DNA of 64,000 bases from Gavia stellata (lineage: Eukaryota > Chordata > Aves > Gaviiformes > Gaviidae): contig NC_082596.1 of assembly GCF_030936135.1 (NCBI RefSeq), forward strand, positions 16,096,155 through 16,160,154, in the 5' to 3' direction. Shown here one piece after another: positions 37,687 to 51,061 of the stretch; position 1 is the first letter of the stretch; every line of letters starts with the position of its first letter. Made by a program: the position numbers and the translations under genes. A model generated the notes under the pieces. That model ran no database searches. It had not been told where the DNA came from and saw only the letters and a program-made list of their open reading frames with translations.

Positions 37687-38325
37687 TTGAGGAGGATCAA
37701 GTTAGAGGACCATTTAAGTAAACTGGACATCCTGAAGTCCATAGGTCCTGATGGGATGCACCTGCGAGTGCTGAGGGAGCTGGCAGAAGTCATTGCTGGG
37801 CCACTCTCCATCATCTCTGAAAGGTCCTGGAGAACAGGCGAGGTGCCTGAGGACTGGAGGAAAGCCAATGTCACTCCAGTCTTCAAAAAGGGCATGAAAG
37901 AAGACCCAGCAGACTACAGGCCAGTCAGCCTCACCTCTGTCCCTGGAAAGGTGATGGAACCGCTCGTTCTGGGCATCATCTCAAAGCATCTGGAGGAAAA
38001 GAAGGTTATCAGAAGTAGTCAACATGGATTCACCAAGGGGAAGTCATGTCTGACCAATCTGATAGCCTTCTGTGATGGCATGGCTGGATGGACAGATGAG
38101 GGGAGGGCAGTAGATGTTGTCTACCTTGACTTCAGCAAGGCTTTTGACACCGTCTCCCACATCATCCTCATAGGCAAGCTTTGGAAGTGTGGGTTAGATG
38201 AATGGGCAGTGGGGTGGATTGAAAACTGGCTGATAGCTAGAGCTCAGAAGGTTGTGATTAGTGGCACAGAGTCTCGTTGGAGGTCTGTAACAAGTGGTGT
38301 TCCCCAGAGGTCAGTGACCCCCTCT
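37687..38325 (+). pseudogene. CR1 ORF2 reverse-transcriptase N-part
   Basis: One long frame covers RT blocks 1 to [77 protein letters not shown] with the first catalytic Asp, and SVTSGVPQ. The frame then jumps directly into the C-terminal [14 protein letters not shown] part, in another frame, because the block with the catalytic Asp-Asp has been deleted. The element is therefore irreversibly inactive even though most of the rest is well preserved. Confidence 0.9.
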
Positions 38326-39099
38326 ACTCTGCCCTGGTGAGGCCACATCTGGAGTACTTTGCCCAGTTCTGGGCTCCCCAGTTCAAGAAGGACAGGGAAC
38401 TGCTGGAGAGGGTACAGCAAAGGGCTACGAAGATGATTAGGGGACTGGAACATCTTTCTTATGAGGAAAGGCTGAGGGACTTGGGTCTTTTTAGTCTGGA
38501 GAAGAGAAGACTGAGGGGGGATCTTATCAATGCTTATAAATACTTCAGGGGTGGGTGCCAGGAGGATGGGGCAGTCTTTTTTCAGTGGTGCCCAGTGACA
38601 GGACAAGAGGTAACGGGCACAAACTTGGTCATAGGAAGTTCCATCTAAACATGAGGAGGAACTTCTTTCCTTTGAGGGTAGTAGAGCACTGGAACAGGCT
38701 ACCCAGAGAGGTTGTGGAGTCTCCTTCTCTGGAGGTATTCAAAACTCTCCTGGACCCATTCCTGTGCAACCTACTCTAGATGAACCTGCTCTGGCAGAGG
38801 GGTTGGACTAGATGATCTCCAGAGGTCCCTTCCAACCCCTATCATTCTGTGATTCTGTGATTCTGTAATTTCAGTTCCCAATGAGAATTCATGGGTAAGG
38901 TTGGTGTTTGTTGAAAGGCTGTACTCCAAGGTAACAAACATTCATCTTAATCTGTAAAGATCTTAGTGCTAGATGGATATGTCCTGATATAAGATTAAAG
39001 AAAATTTTGACACAGGGCCCTAAAGTTCCTGCTGAAATTTCATTATTCTTTAATGGCTGATTCCTTTAGTCAAGGACTTGTTTGTGATTATGATTTCAG

Positions 39100-39566
39100 A
39101 CTCCTCAGTACGAGAAAGGCATTCACAGACTGGAGCAATTCCATGGACAGACCACCAAGATGGTCAGGGGCTGGAGCATATGACATAGCAAAAGAGATTG
39201 AGTATTGGGTTTGTTCAGCCTGAAGAGGAGATGGCTCAGGGAGATCTTATTGCTGTCTGCAACTGCCTAACAGAGAAGACAGAGTCAGGTCCTTGTTTGA
39301 GCTGTGTAGGGACAGGATCAGAGGGCAACAGACCCAATATGAAATTTGGGAAATTCCTCTTTGATATAAAGAAAAGTTTTTCTGTGACAGTGATCAAATA
39401 TTGGAATAAGTTGCCTGGAGAGGTTGTGCAACATCCATCCTTGGGGAGATCTAAAACTCAACCAGAGTTGAGCAGCCTACTCTAATTAGGCCTGCATTGA
39501 GCAGTAGGTTGGACTAGGTGACCTCCACAAGTCCCTTCCAATGTAAATTATTGTGTGAGTTTATGA
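39100..39566 (+). mobile_element. Older CR1 3' fragment
   Basis: A diverged CR1 3' end lies in the same orientation and about 230 bp after the CR1 at 36796. Recognisable words include gagattgagtattgggtttgttcagcctg (L-S-L-F-S-L-E), cagggagatcttattgctg (R-G-D-L-I-A), a K.W..LPGEVVQHPSLG-like stretch, and a 3' UTR with gttggactaggtgacctcc and cccttccaatgtaaat. The terminal octamers are degraded (attattgtgtgagt). Its divergence shows it is older than the neighbouring copy. Confidence 0.85.
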
Positions 39567-42500
39567 GTCAGGTCAACAAGATGTTTTCATTGGTTGATTC
39601 AATGGCTTGTGGTTTCCACACTTTGAGATACTCTCTTTCTGAAGTGTCCGCAGAGAGAAAATCAGAGGGGGAAGAAGCAAGCCTTACTCCCAGCTTCTTC
39701 TACTGTGAGTACCATCATGACCTGCTTGGGTCTTCATAGTCCTGAGCAATACCCAGACCATACTCAGAAGGAAGCACCATTGGTGATGGCTAAATCCAGC
39801 ATTTGGAGCATAAATGCTTTGTTTCTGTGCTATGGTCCTTAAGGGTTTTTTTTTTTCAAGTGAAAGGATAAGGTCTTTGGAGGTCTTGGGAAATGCCATG
39901 TGTTTCAGCTGCAGCTGCTGGTTCAGGCCCTTAAGAGGAGCAGAGAAACTGATTAAGGCCATTTGGTGCAACCATAATAAAATAAAAAATTATAAAAACT
40001 CTGCTGTGACCAAGCCTACTTCTTCTGATTTCTGAGGGAAATATATCAGTGAGGTAAATGGGAGTAGATAAGGCCTGAGAGCATTTCATTGGTGTTTTCC
40101 TTTAAGAACTAAGTACTACTCTGTTCTTCAGGTTAATCTCAGTGCTTTATCTCATTTCACACTGGCATGCTTGCAGCTGAAGGAAATATTTATACAGCAG
40201 AATAATTCACAGCACTCTTTTCCCTCCTATATGAACCTACTTCTTATTTTATTCTTTTTCTCCACACTCCCCATACACATTCACCAGCCCAAATTGTGTT
40301 TATTACATAAGCTGCCAAGTTATCTGTGTAACGTGGTGTTAGGGATTTAGCTAGAGAAACAAATTCCCTTGGTGTGTGAGTAAGATTAGAACAGCATGTG
40401 TATGTGATGGATTTGTGGACTGAAAACTCATTCAATTTTAGTTTAATTATGAAGGCAAGGTTAAATATGAACAATATTAGCAGAAGTATAGGTCTCACTC
40501 TTCAAAAACCCATGAACTTTAAAATCTCTGCAAAACTGTGTTTGGTGCAGCAACATCCCATTAAAATTGGCATGTCCTTCCTCTCTAGTTTCTATTTCTT
40601 CTCTTAAGCAACTAAAATTGCTAAATACTTCAGTAATCAGCTTTCCTAGTCCCACTTATTTTTCTTGAAGCCAAATCTTCTGGATGCCCTCACAAGAAGA
40701 GTACTGCCACGTTCATGTGCACTTTTTGGAAGACTAGAGAGAGCAAGACAAAACTCTCACTGATGCAACAACTTGGTGTTGGTGATACCATTGCCACAGA
40801 ATCACATAGAAACATCCCCAGGAGTGTTCCATGCTCTCCTGTCTAGTCTGGACGTGGCAAAAACACAGGCTGGTGCAAGAAGCCCTGCAGTAACAGTGCA
40901 TCTGAAGCTCACTGAAAATGCCCCCCAGCCCCTGACTCCTCTCTCTGCCTTTGGAGCAGTCAGGAAACACAAGCTAGGGAGGACAGGCTTAATTTCACGT
41001 TTCCACTGTGAGATTTGTTACCCACAGCCATCCCCAGACCAAAGGCATCCTGAGCATTGAGAGGCTACTCAGGTCAGCTGTGAATGGGACATGTAAGACT
41101 GGGTGAAACACACTTCCCATGCAAATGTCATGTCTATAAAGGAGATCAGTGTAATCATTGAAGCTGCCACACTGTATTTCATGGTGTATTCAGACTCAGA
41201 AACAAGTCAGCTGGGGTGGTCTCCTAAGCCTAAATTCCCCATGAGTCTGCTGATGAACTGACTAAAATTAGAGGAAAGTCTGGATTTGATTTCACTGTAG
41301 AAAGAAGTAGGTATGGATAGGTCATTTTAAAGAGACCCTTTCACATAACCAGCATGTCTGCCGGCTGTTGTTGCTTAAGTTACTTTCTGCTAGGTATTTA
41401 CCTCCAAATAGCAGTATGCATTTCTCTGTTGGAGAGCAACACTACCACTGAAATGGACTTCAAACATCTTTCATATATGCCATTACAAGGAAAGTGAGTA
41501 AATCAATCAGTGCTTATGACCTGACAGTGGCCCATTGCCTTTCCTGTGTGTACTTCCGTTAATGGTCAACAGAATGACGGAAAAAAATTAGCAAGCAAAC
41601 TGAGTCTTGAAGTCTTCTCCCTGCAAACCTTCTCCCCTAGGTTTCTGTGAGAACTAGACACACAAACACTGCATTGAGCTCTTCGGCTGTTGGAATAAAA
41701 GCCAATATCATTAGCAGTGGCACTTCCAACCACACCAGTCAGAGGAGTCAGAGAAGTTGGCATGACTGCAGTGAAAGGTTATATCTGTTATACCTCTTTT
41801 ATCTCCGGCTCTTGTGGTGCAAGGAATTGTTTGTAAACTGGAATTGAACATTGGCAGACCCAAAATTTCTGCCCAGTATGCTAAGTTCTTTGCCTCATTA
41901 TCTGAGGCAGAGATTTCAATCTCCCTCACTCGTCAGAAAGTTCGGTTGTCTGCAGAGAGGGAAAGACATGATGCACACTTCAGTGTGGATTTACTGTTAT
42001 TTCATGTCACAAAGCGCTGTGTTTTGAAATACCACCTATTGGTCCTGGAGGTTAAGGGCAGATTCGCAGGCTTTCATACTAAAGATTGTGCCTAGGTAAA
42101 GCAGCTTTGTTAAACACAATATTTTAGCAGAGAACGTATGATTTGTGACTACTACAGCTGTTCTAGTAAGTGGGGTAAGTGTTAAGCATCAAGGGAGAAA
42201 AGCCTGAACTGAAGCAACAGCCTGTCCTCTGGCATCAGTGGGTGCAAGAGATGCAAGTTCCTTCAAGTTCTGTTATTCACTTGGGAGATGCTAAAAGCAA
42301 GAGAAAGCTCTGCCTGATGTCTCAGGTACTGGCAATTGCAAGACAGGCAAAACAGATTTTCCAGGTCATCTGACTGAACACTAAAAGGTAGCTTGACACA
42401 TAACTTGAAGCTTCAGCATCATCAAAAGTGAAGCTACAAAATCATCAGTTAGAGCAAATGAAGATCTAGAACCCAACCTTCCTCATCAGTATGGTTTTTC

Positions 42501-45500
42501 CTCATTACTAGCAAAACTCAGAGCTAGTTCCTGCTATAAACTGGTCAAAGTTTAAGAAATGTTGAAAACTCAACAGCTATTCAAGATGCTAGTGTATAAA
42601 TCATAACAAATTGGCCACGACATTTTCAGTCTCTTCTAGTCAGCCTCATATTCTAGTAAGAGTATCAGAATTCAAGGACTCATCAGCAGAGCCTTTTGAC
42701 GGCACGCCAGGGTTGTTGAATACCTGTATTTTTGAGTAGTATGACAGAACTCAGAGACACAGGCTACTTTTTGTTTAAGAAATAAAAGCAGTATTAGGTT
42801 GTGCTTTCTCAGTTTATCAGAGGGTTTCTACACCCCAGAGAATTAAAGGCAGAGGTGTTGCTGGAATGCAGCAGACTTTTGTCCTTATCATTTGTTTTAA
42901 TATAACAAAGCAAAGCCACAATTTAAGCTAAAACTGCAAGTAAAAAATATCTCCCCCTTATTTAACCAAAGGTGCCTCTTCTGGTACTAGCAATCTTATA
43001 ATCCTGTTTGTTCTCTGGTGAGTTTACTTTGTAGGTTCTTTCACAGAAAAAGACTTTTCTAAAATAAAACCCAGAGGGAAAAATCCACCTTTTTATTCCC
43101 TAAACAAAGAAGATAAAAACCCAGACTTCTCCCCTTTTGCCAATCCTCTTTGAAATAACCCAATGAATTCAAATGGTCTAATGGTTCAAACTGAAAACAA
43201 ACATATATGCAGTTACTCTTTTGAATGAACATGTAAAACATAGAGCTACAGTGATAAGGTAAGGTTACTGAGGCACTTCGTACTTACCAGAGCTTTAGCC
43301 TCTATTACTTGATGGACTCCTACCCAAGTTTGACTTTTCATTGACTTTCCTCACCTTTAATTTAAGACTTCATTGACTTTTCCTGTCACCTTAATCCATT
43401 TCTAGCATTAAATTGCTGCACAGCTAGCTATAATGCTACTCAGTATTGATTATATTCTTTCCTCTCAATAATGTTTTGTTACATAAATTGAAAAATAATC
43501 AAAGAAGCTTCCTAGTGCTTTGCTGCTTTTTAGTAGTTAATAATTCCACTGATTTTTTAAAAAATGTTTTCTTCAGTGTTTCATTGCTCACTTAACCCAG
43601 GTCAGTGTTTTGGAGAAGGGAAATATGTAAATGAGATGTGGTGCAGTGGTTATGCAGAACGTATTTGATCGCAGGGGTTCACTGTAAATGACAGCTACAT
43701 GAGAAGAAATCCTTACCAGGTCCCGGTGGTGGCTTTCCAAGAAGCTGAAATCTCATTACATAGCTGATGCCCAAGTTATTTCCAAGCATGGCCAGCATGG
43801 AAGAGTGGGGTGACAAGGAGGAATGAAAACTGCCTCGGTCTCAGGACTTCCCAACTGTATAACCCACCAACGGGGAAACACAACACCCCTGGGGATTTGG
43901 GGTTCATACTTAAGACAGTCTAAGCACCCTCCACTAATGACCACCTACAGATGAGCTCCTCAGGGACACAGCAACACTAGAGAAGCAAGATCTGTCCATG
44001 TGTAAGGTTTGCACAGACAGCACCTGGAAAGCCAGGACTACTTTCCTGCATGCCCTTGCCCTAAAATGGTGGCAATAATTCCCTTTCATGCAGCTTTCCC
44101 TTGCAGGGAATGTGGGATTTTATGCCAAGGTTCTCAGTAGCGGGTGACCTCCATTACAATAACCCAGGCCTGATTAAAAGGTATTTCTATGTTACAAAAG
44201 AATTGGAAATGCAGAAGTGAAAAGGCGAAACAAACTATAGTATTCTACAGGCAAATACTGTATGGAATAACACTGTGTTAGCTGAGGCTTAAAATACTCT
44301 GGGGAAATTTAAAAGTTGCTTGAAGAATTACATAAGGAAAGGTAAAATCTTTTTTTCCAGTCTCAGGATTTAAGTTTGAATTTATTGTTCCATGGCAGGG
44401 TGTCTCCTCTCACCATTTAGTAGATCAGAAAAAGAAAACATAATTTTTCTTGTTTCTAGTAAAAAAAAGTTACTAGTGCTTGTAGCCCAGGCTCAGTAAT
44501 GTGCCTGGCTGGCTAGGTCTTCAATACTTTTTTTGGTAGAGAAGGGAAGGTACATATCCATAATAAATATAAGATGTTTTTTATATTGTTTGGATGAAGA
44601 CAAGTACTGTGCTCATTCCTGTCTGTCTCCTTGACTAACCATGTTGTCCCTATGCGTGCTCACTCCCTTGCTTGGACATTACACAGGAGATGTAACACAG
44701 GGCTTATGGAAAGCAAATCTCTTCTCCCCATAAGACTGCCTTATATCCCAAGGCAAAAAGACACACCTTTGGTTGTCCTTGAAGTCAGACTGCTTAAGTG
44801 GACACATCACTAAAAAATAAATTATAGAGTTTAAAGAAAATTAAGGTGATGCATTCCAATACGCACTTCTAAGAGCAGCTTTAAAAGAAGCTTTTTATTT
44901 GTTTTTTTTTCTCCTTGTGTCTTGTGTTTGGTATCTTTTTTTGTTAAGGATGGATCCTCTCTGATTTTCCTTTCTTCTTTCCCATAATATTAAAGTAGCT
45001 ATTTAATGCAACGCAGTCTGTACAGGTAAGTGCTAACAGGTGTATTATTGTGTGGCTATTCCTGGCAGGGCATTAAAGCACACACAGAGAAAGCTGGTTT
45101 GTGTAACAGCCTCCACCACAGACCTAGATGTGACCTCAGAAAAATCACTCTGATTTTCCCCATCGTGTTACCTCTCCCGACGCTGGTCTGTCCAGTCCTG
45201 GTAGAGAAGAGCTTTCCGGAGACAGAGAGCATCTCTTTCCATAGGAACCTGAGCTATGCCTGCTACAAACTCCACGTGCTAGGAGAATACAAATTAATGA
45301 CATTAAACTACTGTTGTAAAGCCTTATTGACTCATGTCTTTTAGACATTATTAAAGCCTATATAGTTCTTAAGCCTCTCTGTCACAGTTATTACCAGCTT
45401 TCAGTCATATCTTTGCAGTTGAAACTCAGCTGGGGACTAATGGATGACCAACTATTTTCTGCTAATATAAAGTAGAAATGAGTGTGCCTGATCAATTCTT

Positions 45501-45653
45501 AAAAACACTCACAGTGAAGACAGTACTCAGAGAAAGTCAAAACTCTATTCTTTTTAAGAGAACATTTTTTTTAATGATCCCTGATTCTGCATTTAATTCT
45601 GTAAGTGTAGTTTAAAGGGCAGAGTGAGTTGTTAAATTTCATTTCACATTCAC
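39567..45653. other. AT-rich non-coding stretch
   Basis: No supported exon, RNA gene or repeat in about 6 kb. Frames on both strands are short and overlap, with no recognised domains. Confidence 0.45.
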
Positions 45654-46352
45654 ATGATTCTCCCGTTGGCACTCCTGTGGAATTGTTACTGCTGGTCATG
45701 CATATTGAGGGGGGATGCACCCCTTGGCAGGCAGAGTACAGGTCTGCAGCTCATTCCCAGCCATTTCCCAGATGCTCGTCACTGTGATAGCGTTGAAACC
45801 CACAGGATTTCCCATTTATGCCCTTATCATTTTTTCTTACTTCCTACAAAGGATCTGCTTTTGCAAAAACTGTCCCTATGGCAGAGGAGGGCTGGATGCG
45901 ACATCCTCATAAGCTCATCAGCAGTTTCTGCTGCTCCTTCAAAGCACATCACATCCTTGGAAGCACAACACATCCTTCAAAGCACTTTTAAAGCTTGCCT
46001 GTCAGCAAATGAGAAAGCAGGGCAGGATCCAAAAGTTAAAGATCCAGGTTGCACACTGCTGATGGGAAGTGCACCGGTTCCAAGTGTTTTGACATCAGAA
46101 TTACTGCCTAGACCAGGAGCCAGGCCAGAGTGCCTTGCGCCTCTTTGTGGATTAGCAGGTTGTGGCATGATTAATGAATTCCTGCTTTCTCATTTAGACA
46201 GAAACTACACAAACTGTTCCAGTCAGCTTCAGTCTCCAAGAAGAAAATTAATACAGAATATAACTACACAGCAGGAAAAAAGAAGTCAGTGCTTCACCAA
46301 AGCCTGGATGATCATTCTGCCCATGCAATTCAGGAGGAGTCCCCATAGCTGA
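45654..46352 (+). CDS. Orphan ORF, 232 codons, unknown
   Basis: This is the longest repeat-free open frame in the window. The first ~20 residues are hydrophobic (ILPLALLWNCYCWSCIL) and could pass for a signal sequence; the rest is rich in Ser, Leu, His and Cys without a recognisable domain. The DNA includes a short internal duplication (cacatccttggaag / cacatccttcaaag around 45948-45985). I see no splice sites or promoter that would make it a gene, and the composition looks like translated non-coding DNA. It is probably a chance frame. Confidence 0.12.
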   Translation: MILPLALLWNCYCWSCILRGDAPLGRQSTGLQLIPSHFPDARHCDSVETHRISHLCPYHFFLLPTKDLLLQKLSLWQRRAGCDILISSSAVSAAPSKHITSLEAQHILQSTFKACLSANEKAGQDPKVKDPGCTLLMGSAPVPSVLTSELLPRPGARPECLAPLCGLAGCGMINEFLLSHLDRNYTNCSSQLQSPRRKLIQNITTQQEKRSQCFTKAWMIILPMQFRRSPHS

Positions 46353-49300
46353 GAAGCTTATAGCTATAGCATGCATATGGCATGTGCAGGACACCTTTCA
46401 CTGCATGCCATGGCAGTTTCTGTGGTGTGCGGTAAGGAGACGCAGCACATCATGGCAGAGCATGTGGCAGTGCAGTTGGGGAGACAAAGCTACAGAGCTC
46501 TGCAGTTAGAGAAGAGTGCAAGCCATGGGGTAAAATGCCTCTGACGCCACCAGGAATATTTCACAATACAACCCTTCTAACTTCTGTTCATTCATCTTTT
46601 TTTTTTTTAAATCAAAAGGCAAACCCCAAGATTGTAGTGAAAAGCAGACATGTTTCTCATCAACATAACACCTGGGATGGAAAATACTGAATGTGCACTA
46701 GTAACCATGTAAAAAACCCCTCTGTTGTGCTTCCATTCCAGCCACTGTTCTCACTGGGCTGCTCTCCAAAGCTTCCTCTGCTGCAGTGCGTCCTTGCTAG
46801 ACACTGACTGTCTGACACAAAGTCCAAGCAGAGAGAAGTTGAAGGAGGCATTTAAGCAACTGGATGTCTCTAATTCCTTTCTTGCTTAAACTGTGTGTAG
46901 TCAGGTGGGAAAGGATTTTATTTTTCTTAGCTGAAAGAGGTTATCAGCAGGCTTGAGAACATGAAAGAGTACCCTAAGCTGGAGCTATCTCAGATAATTT
47001 TTTGGCTGTGAAAGTTCTAAATAACTTTAATACAAAGTAAATACATAGCAGTGCTTGACATAGGCCAATATGTGATGTCTGGAATAGCTGCTGTTCTTTG
47101 TTTTTATTAAGTCCCTGTGATTGTGCTTACAATAGAGTCAACCAAAAAAAAATGGTTCATTATACTATGTTTTCAACAAACATGGTGCAAAAGGTTGTTT
47201 CTTTCTGAGGAGCTTTTATTTAACCACACAGGTTGAAGAGGAATGGGAAGGGCTGTAAGCAGAAAGGATACATGAGAAATATCATGCTGGCATTGAAATT
47301 TGAATAGGCAGCCAGTTGAGGCATCGCTGAAAAAAGACAAAGGGGGAAAAATAGAAGACCAGAGACTAGGAGGGGACAACAGTTGAAGGGGATGAAAAAG
47401 GAGGAAGAGCACATCTGCTACGGCTGAGGGGAAGGCATGAGGAAGGTGTGTTGGAGCATGCTAGCTTTTACAACAGAGAAAACACTCAAAGCCAAAATGG
47501 TTTGATATAACCTCTTGACGCTGGTAAGAATGATATTGCAGACCTACACAGTCCCTGTTGCTTAGGCCACCATTTGCTGCCATGGACAGGACTGGGACAT
47601 CTTGTTTGGCCTTCCTCTCTTCCTCTAGAGATGGTGAATTACTGTCGTGATGTCTCACACTAGGTGGGCAATATAATCCTCAACTGCATATCCAATTCTC
47701 ATAATCACTTCACATTTCAGACAGGAGAACACAGAACGATGTCTACAACTATAGTTACAGTAAGGGAATATTCCATTGATGCTAATGACAGATTTGTGCC
47801 TTAACTGTTTCCGGTTTGAATAATTATAAATATTTCCGTCATTGTTTGATGGTCATCTTAGCATAACATTGGCACTTAAGACCTTTGTCAGTGCTGAATG
47901 AGGGAAGTTTAGCTTTGCACTTACCCATTCCATGGTTTCTACTCCAAAAAGTCTTTAGCTTCTACAAACTCTTTATCCTCAAGCTCTGCTCAATGTGTTA
48001 GATTTTGGTTGTGGAAAGTAAAGAAGAGTGCTTTTTGGGTAATGGAGAACTATATAATTTACAAGCTGCAAAATGACTACATTAAAATTTAGAGGAAGAT
48101 GAATATACTTATGTACATAAAATTTCAGTGCTAGCCAGTAAAGCCATGTACTTGCCTACGTGAACTGAACTCCACCAAAAAACAGTCAGATGTGGAAAAC
48201 AGACCACTTACATGACAAATACTTTTCTGTTTCACAGTAGTTCCAAGAATGATTTAGAGATAGTGATTTTTTGTCAATTTTCTTATAGTTATCCTGCAGA
48301 CAATCAAAAGGATGTAAAGTTAATAAAAGCAGAGAAGTCTAGAAATTGTCTCTGAATGTCTCAGCCCTGGCCTCTGTATTTTGCAGTAGCATTTCTGCAG
48401 AAATCCTCCCCAGCCAGTCAGACAGTATACTGAAAACAACCTTGTACCAAGATAATATCCCTGAGGATCAGACTAGACAGGGATGAAGAACAAATATACA
48501 TTTTCCATTCATATACATAGTGGGAGCATTAAAGATTCGGCTCCTTATAGCAATATTCATAACTACAGGTAAATATTTGCTCTAAATTCATCTTCAATCT
48601 ATCATATTTAGGTTAAATTTCCTTAGGTTTTCATAAGCCATTGTGTTACTTTTGCTACAGTGGTCTGCTAGAGTAAATTCCACAACAGAAAGTCAAGACA
48701 ATTGCACTGTCTCTAGCTTTTGCTAAAGATATGTGGTTAAATTCTTTCACCTGAAATACAAGGTCTACTGCTGCTTAACAAACCCATACTTCTCCTCTCC
48801 CTCCCCATTCCTGCCCTGACCTTTACTACTCACATACCCAGGCTACCATTCTGAGGGTCTGATGCATCATCAGGATTACTGTGGATGGCAGCTGCTACCT
48901 CACGTCCTTCTTAAACTTTCTTATTTACAACTTTCCCCCACTCCCTTTCATTAAGGATCATTATTTTGAATTAACTCCTTCTTTCCTCATGTCTCTATAT
49001 TTCACTGCTCCTTTTTCCAAAATGTAATTAAAGACTTCCCCATCCTTTCAATTCATTTGGACAATAGGCTCATCATTCCTGGTCCCAGCTGCTGAATCTA
49101 CTCTTTTTCAGCCCCTCTTCTGTTGTTTCCATCTAGCTTTTCCACAGCTATGCTACCCAGCGTAACTTTCTTAGTAGACCATGTCATTTGTCTGTTTAAA
49201 TTTTTTCCAAGATGAACACTTGCTCTTAAACTTCTGGCCTTTATGTCCATCTCAACCTAAATCTCAGAACTGAATCTGTGGCCTATATGGATGCTTCTGT

Positions 49301-51055
49301 CACCCACTCATTATCGTTTACATTGTCCTTGACCGTAAAACTGTTGCCCAAAATTCTCTATTATATCCAGGTCTGTGTCCTCATCTTATTCAAAAAGTTT
49401 TGAAAGACATTTTTTCCATATGAAGGCCACACTATTAACTTGTCCTCCCCGACTAATGAAAAGGATGGTCAGGTTACTTAACAAGCACAGCTGAGTTGCC
49501 TTTGGTAGGAGGCAACTATGCTAAATTATACCAGCAGAGAAACTGGCCAAAATACAAGTTAATTTCTTCATTTAGAGTTTCTTACTGTGCTTTGATTTAT
49601 CTGTGTCTTATCTTCTGGAGTTTCAGCTGTAAAGGGCAAGAATTGTCTTTATCACTGTGCTGAATACCACTGCTATGTTCTCAGTTCTTTCAAGCCAGTA
49701 AATAATGAGATACTCATGAAATTCTTAGTGGGTGTTGTGTTTTAATACCTTATCTGATTTCAGTGGGAGGTTTACCTGGCTAAGGTCTTCTAGGATGCCT
49801 CCATAAAGCGGAATAATTTCTTGTTCCCCCTACCAGGTAACAAATGCCAGCTTAATACATCAATCTATCACCACATAGTTATATATTATCCATAGCCAAA
49901 AGTCCCTAATAATAAATTCTAATCTCCTTAGGATGATAAAGTAGAAAACTAATGTGAACCTGTTGCAAATAAAACTGAATTCTCTAAAAAGCAAGGCCTC
50001 TTTATACCTTAATAACACAGCACTCCTTCCAGCTGTCAGCCTAGAAACTCAGTACCACTCGGTATCGCATACTTTATTCTGTTCTAACACACCTGTTAAT
50101 AAAAGGAGCCCTACAGCTGTGGGACTGAGGACTGTGGGGTGGGAATACATTACCTCTAGTTCTGCATGGGAAGTAAAGCTGCACTATTATGGCCAAGGGC
50201 AAAATTGAAGCTGTTCTGTGAAGAAGCAGTTGAGCATGCATTTTGAAGGGCAACCCTTGTTTTTGCTAACAGGTGAGAGTTTAATTCAGTTGATTGGACA
50301 AAAATGGAGGTACTGCAGCAAGATCTGACTCATTGTTCCCAGTTCTGCAGTAAGCATTGCCAGGTATGCAGAAGAGGAAGATTGAACACATCCTGTTAAG
50401 GAATCTGGGAATTAGCTGCCTGAAGGAGAGGTATGTCCCTTCCCTGTACAGGGAACGGCTGTGTGATATGCCGAAAGGTTTTTAATTATCTGATATAACT
50501 TCAGGGATGTAGCATTACTGGGTAACACGCCACAGGTCATACTATGAAGGACACTAGACGTAATGTTCACAACAGCCCACAGTCTTTCCTTGTCCTAATT
50601 ATTTTTTCCTTTTCTAGGAGCACCTGGTCTGTTTTATTGTCACGACCCAGTGGTACGTTGTGACACGGGCAACCAAAAATCCACTACAAATCCATCACAA
50701 CTATCATGATGCAGCCCAATGAGTTGTGGGTTGTCTTGATAGTAGAGAATGCTGCCCATGTCTGGCAGAAAAGAGTTTGGCTGAGGGCTAGCTGAAAATT
50801 AGATAGGGCTAGCTAAAAACCTAAGAGCTATTTGCCAAATGTGGGTGGAGTGAATCCTCTTGTGATCCACTCTGCAGAACATGGTGCATATCTGATACTT
50901 CCCTTAATATGCAGAAAGAGGAGTGTCTGCCAAAAGGCAGGGAAAGCACATGCCACCATCTCTTTCCTTCTCAGATCTCTTCATCCCTTGTGCTAATTTA
51001 AATTTTCTCTTTTATCCTGAGTAAGTGTTGAGCTTTGCTAACACCAAGCTTACAT
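46353..51055. other. Non-coding stretch downstream of SLC30A8
   Basis: No gene recognised. A pyrimidine-rich part at 48780-49420 and the words gtaaagggcaagaattgtcttta near 49630 loosely recall ancient L2/MIR-like 3' ends, but the match is too weak to annotate. This would be the 3' flank of SLC30A8. Confidence 0.4.
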
Positions 51056-51061
51056 TTTATT
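51056..51061 (-). promoter_or_regulatory. SLC30A8: Candidate poly-A signal of SLC30A8
   Basis: An AATAAA hexamer on the minus strand, about 380 bases after the SLC30A8 stop codon. It is the first clear AATAAA downstream and would give a short 3' UTR. Other signals further left cannot be excluded. Confidence 0.35.

Larger units (their letters stand above)
36796..38868 (+). mobile_element. CR1 LINE, ~2.1 kb, internally deleted
   Basis: This plus-strand CR1 copy has the C-terminal half of the endonuclease, the linker, the first part of the reverse transcriptase, then the C-terminal ORF2 part and a 3' UTR. It ends in three ATTCTGT(G/A) octamers (about 38847-38868). It is truncated at its 5' end near 36796 and lacks ~430 bp of the RT core around 38310 compared with the copy at 19411. 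The 3' UTR (ggttggactagatgatctccagaggtcccttccaacccc) marks a different CR1 subfamily from the copies at 4530, 16995 and 19411. Confidence 0.94.

Noticed and set aside
38244..38606. 120-codon minus-strand frame
   Set aside because: Antisense shadow of the plus-strand CR1 ORF2 C-terminal region.
40790..40825. Another CR1 tail (cacagaatcac)
   Set aside because: Only a single octamer-length match; the neighbouring sequence is not CR1.
49570..49720. Ancient L2/MIR-like 3' end (ctgtaaagggcaagaattgtc)
   Set aside because: Only one short word matches and the flanks do not follow a consensus well enough to annotate.
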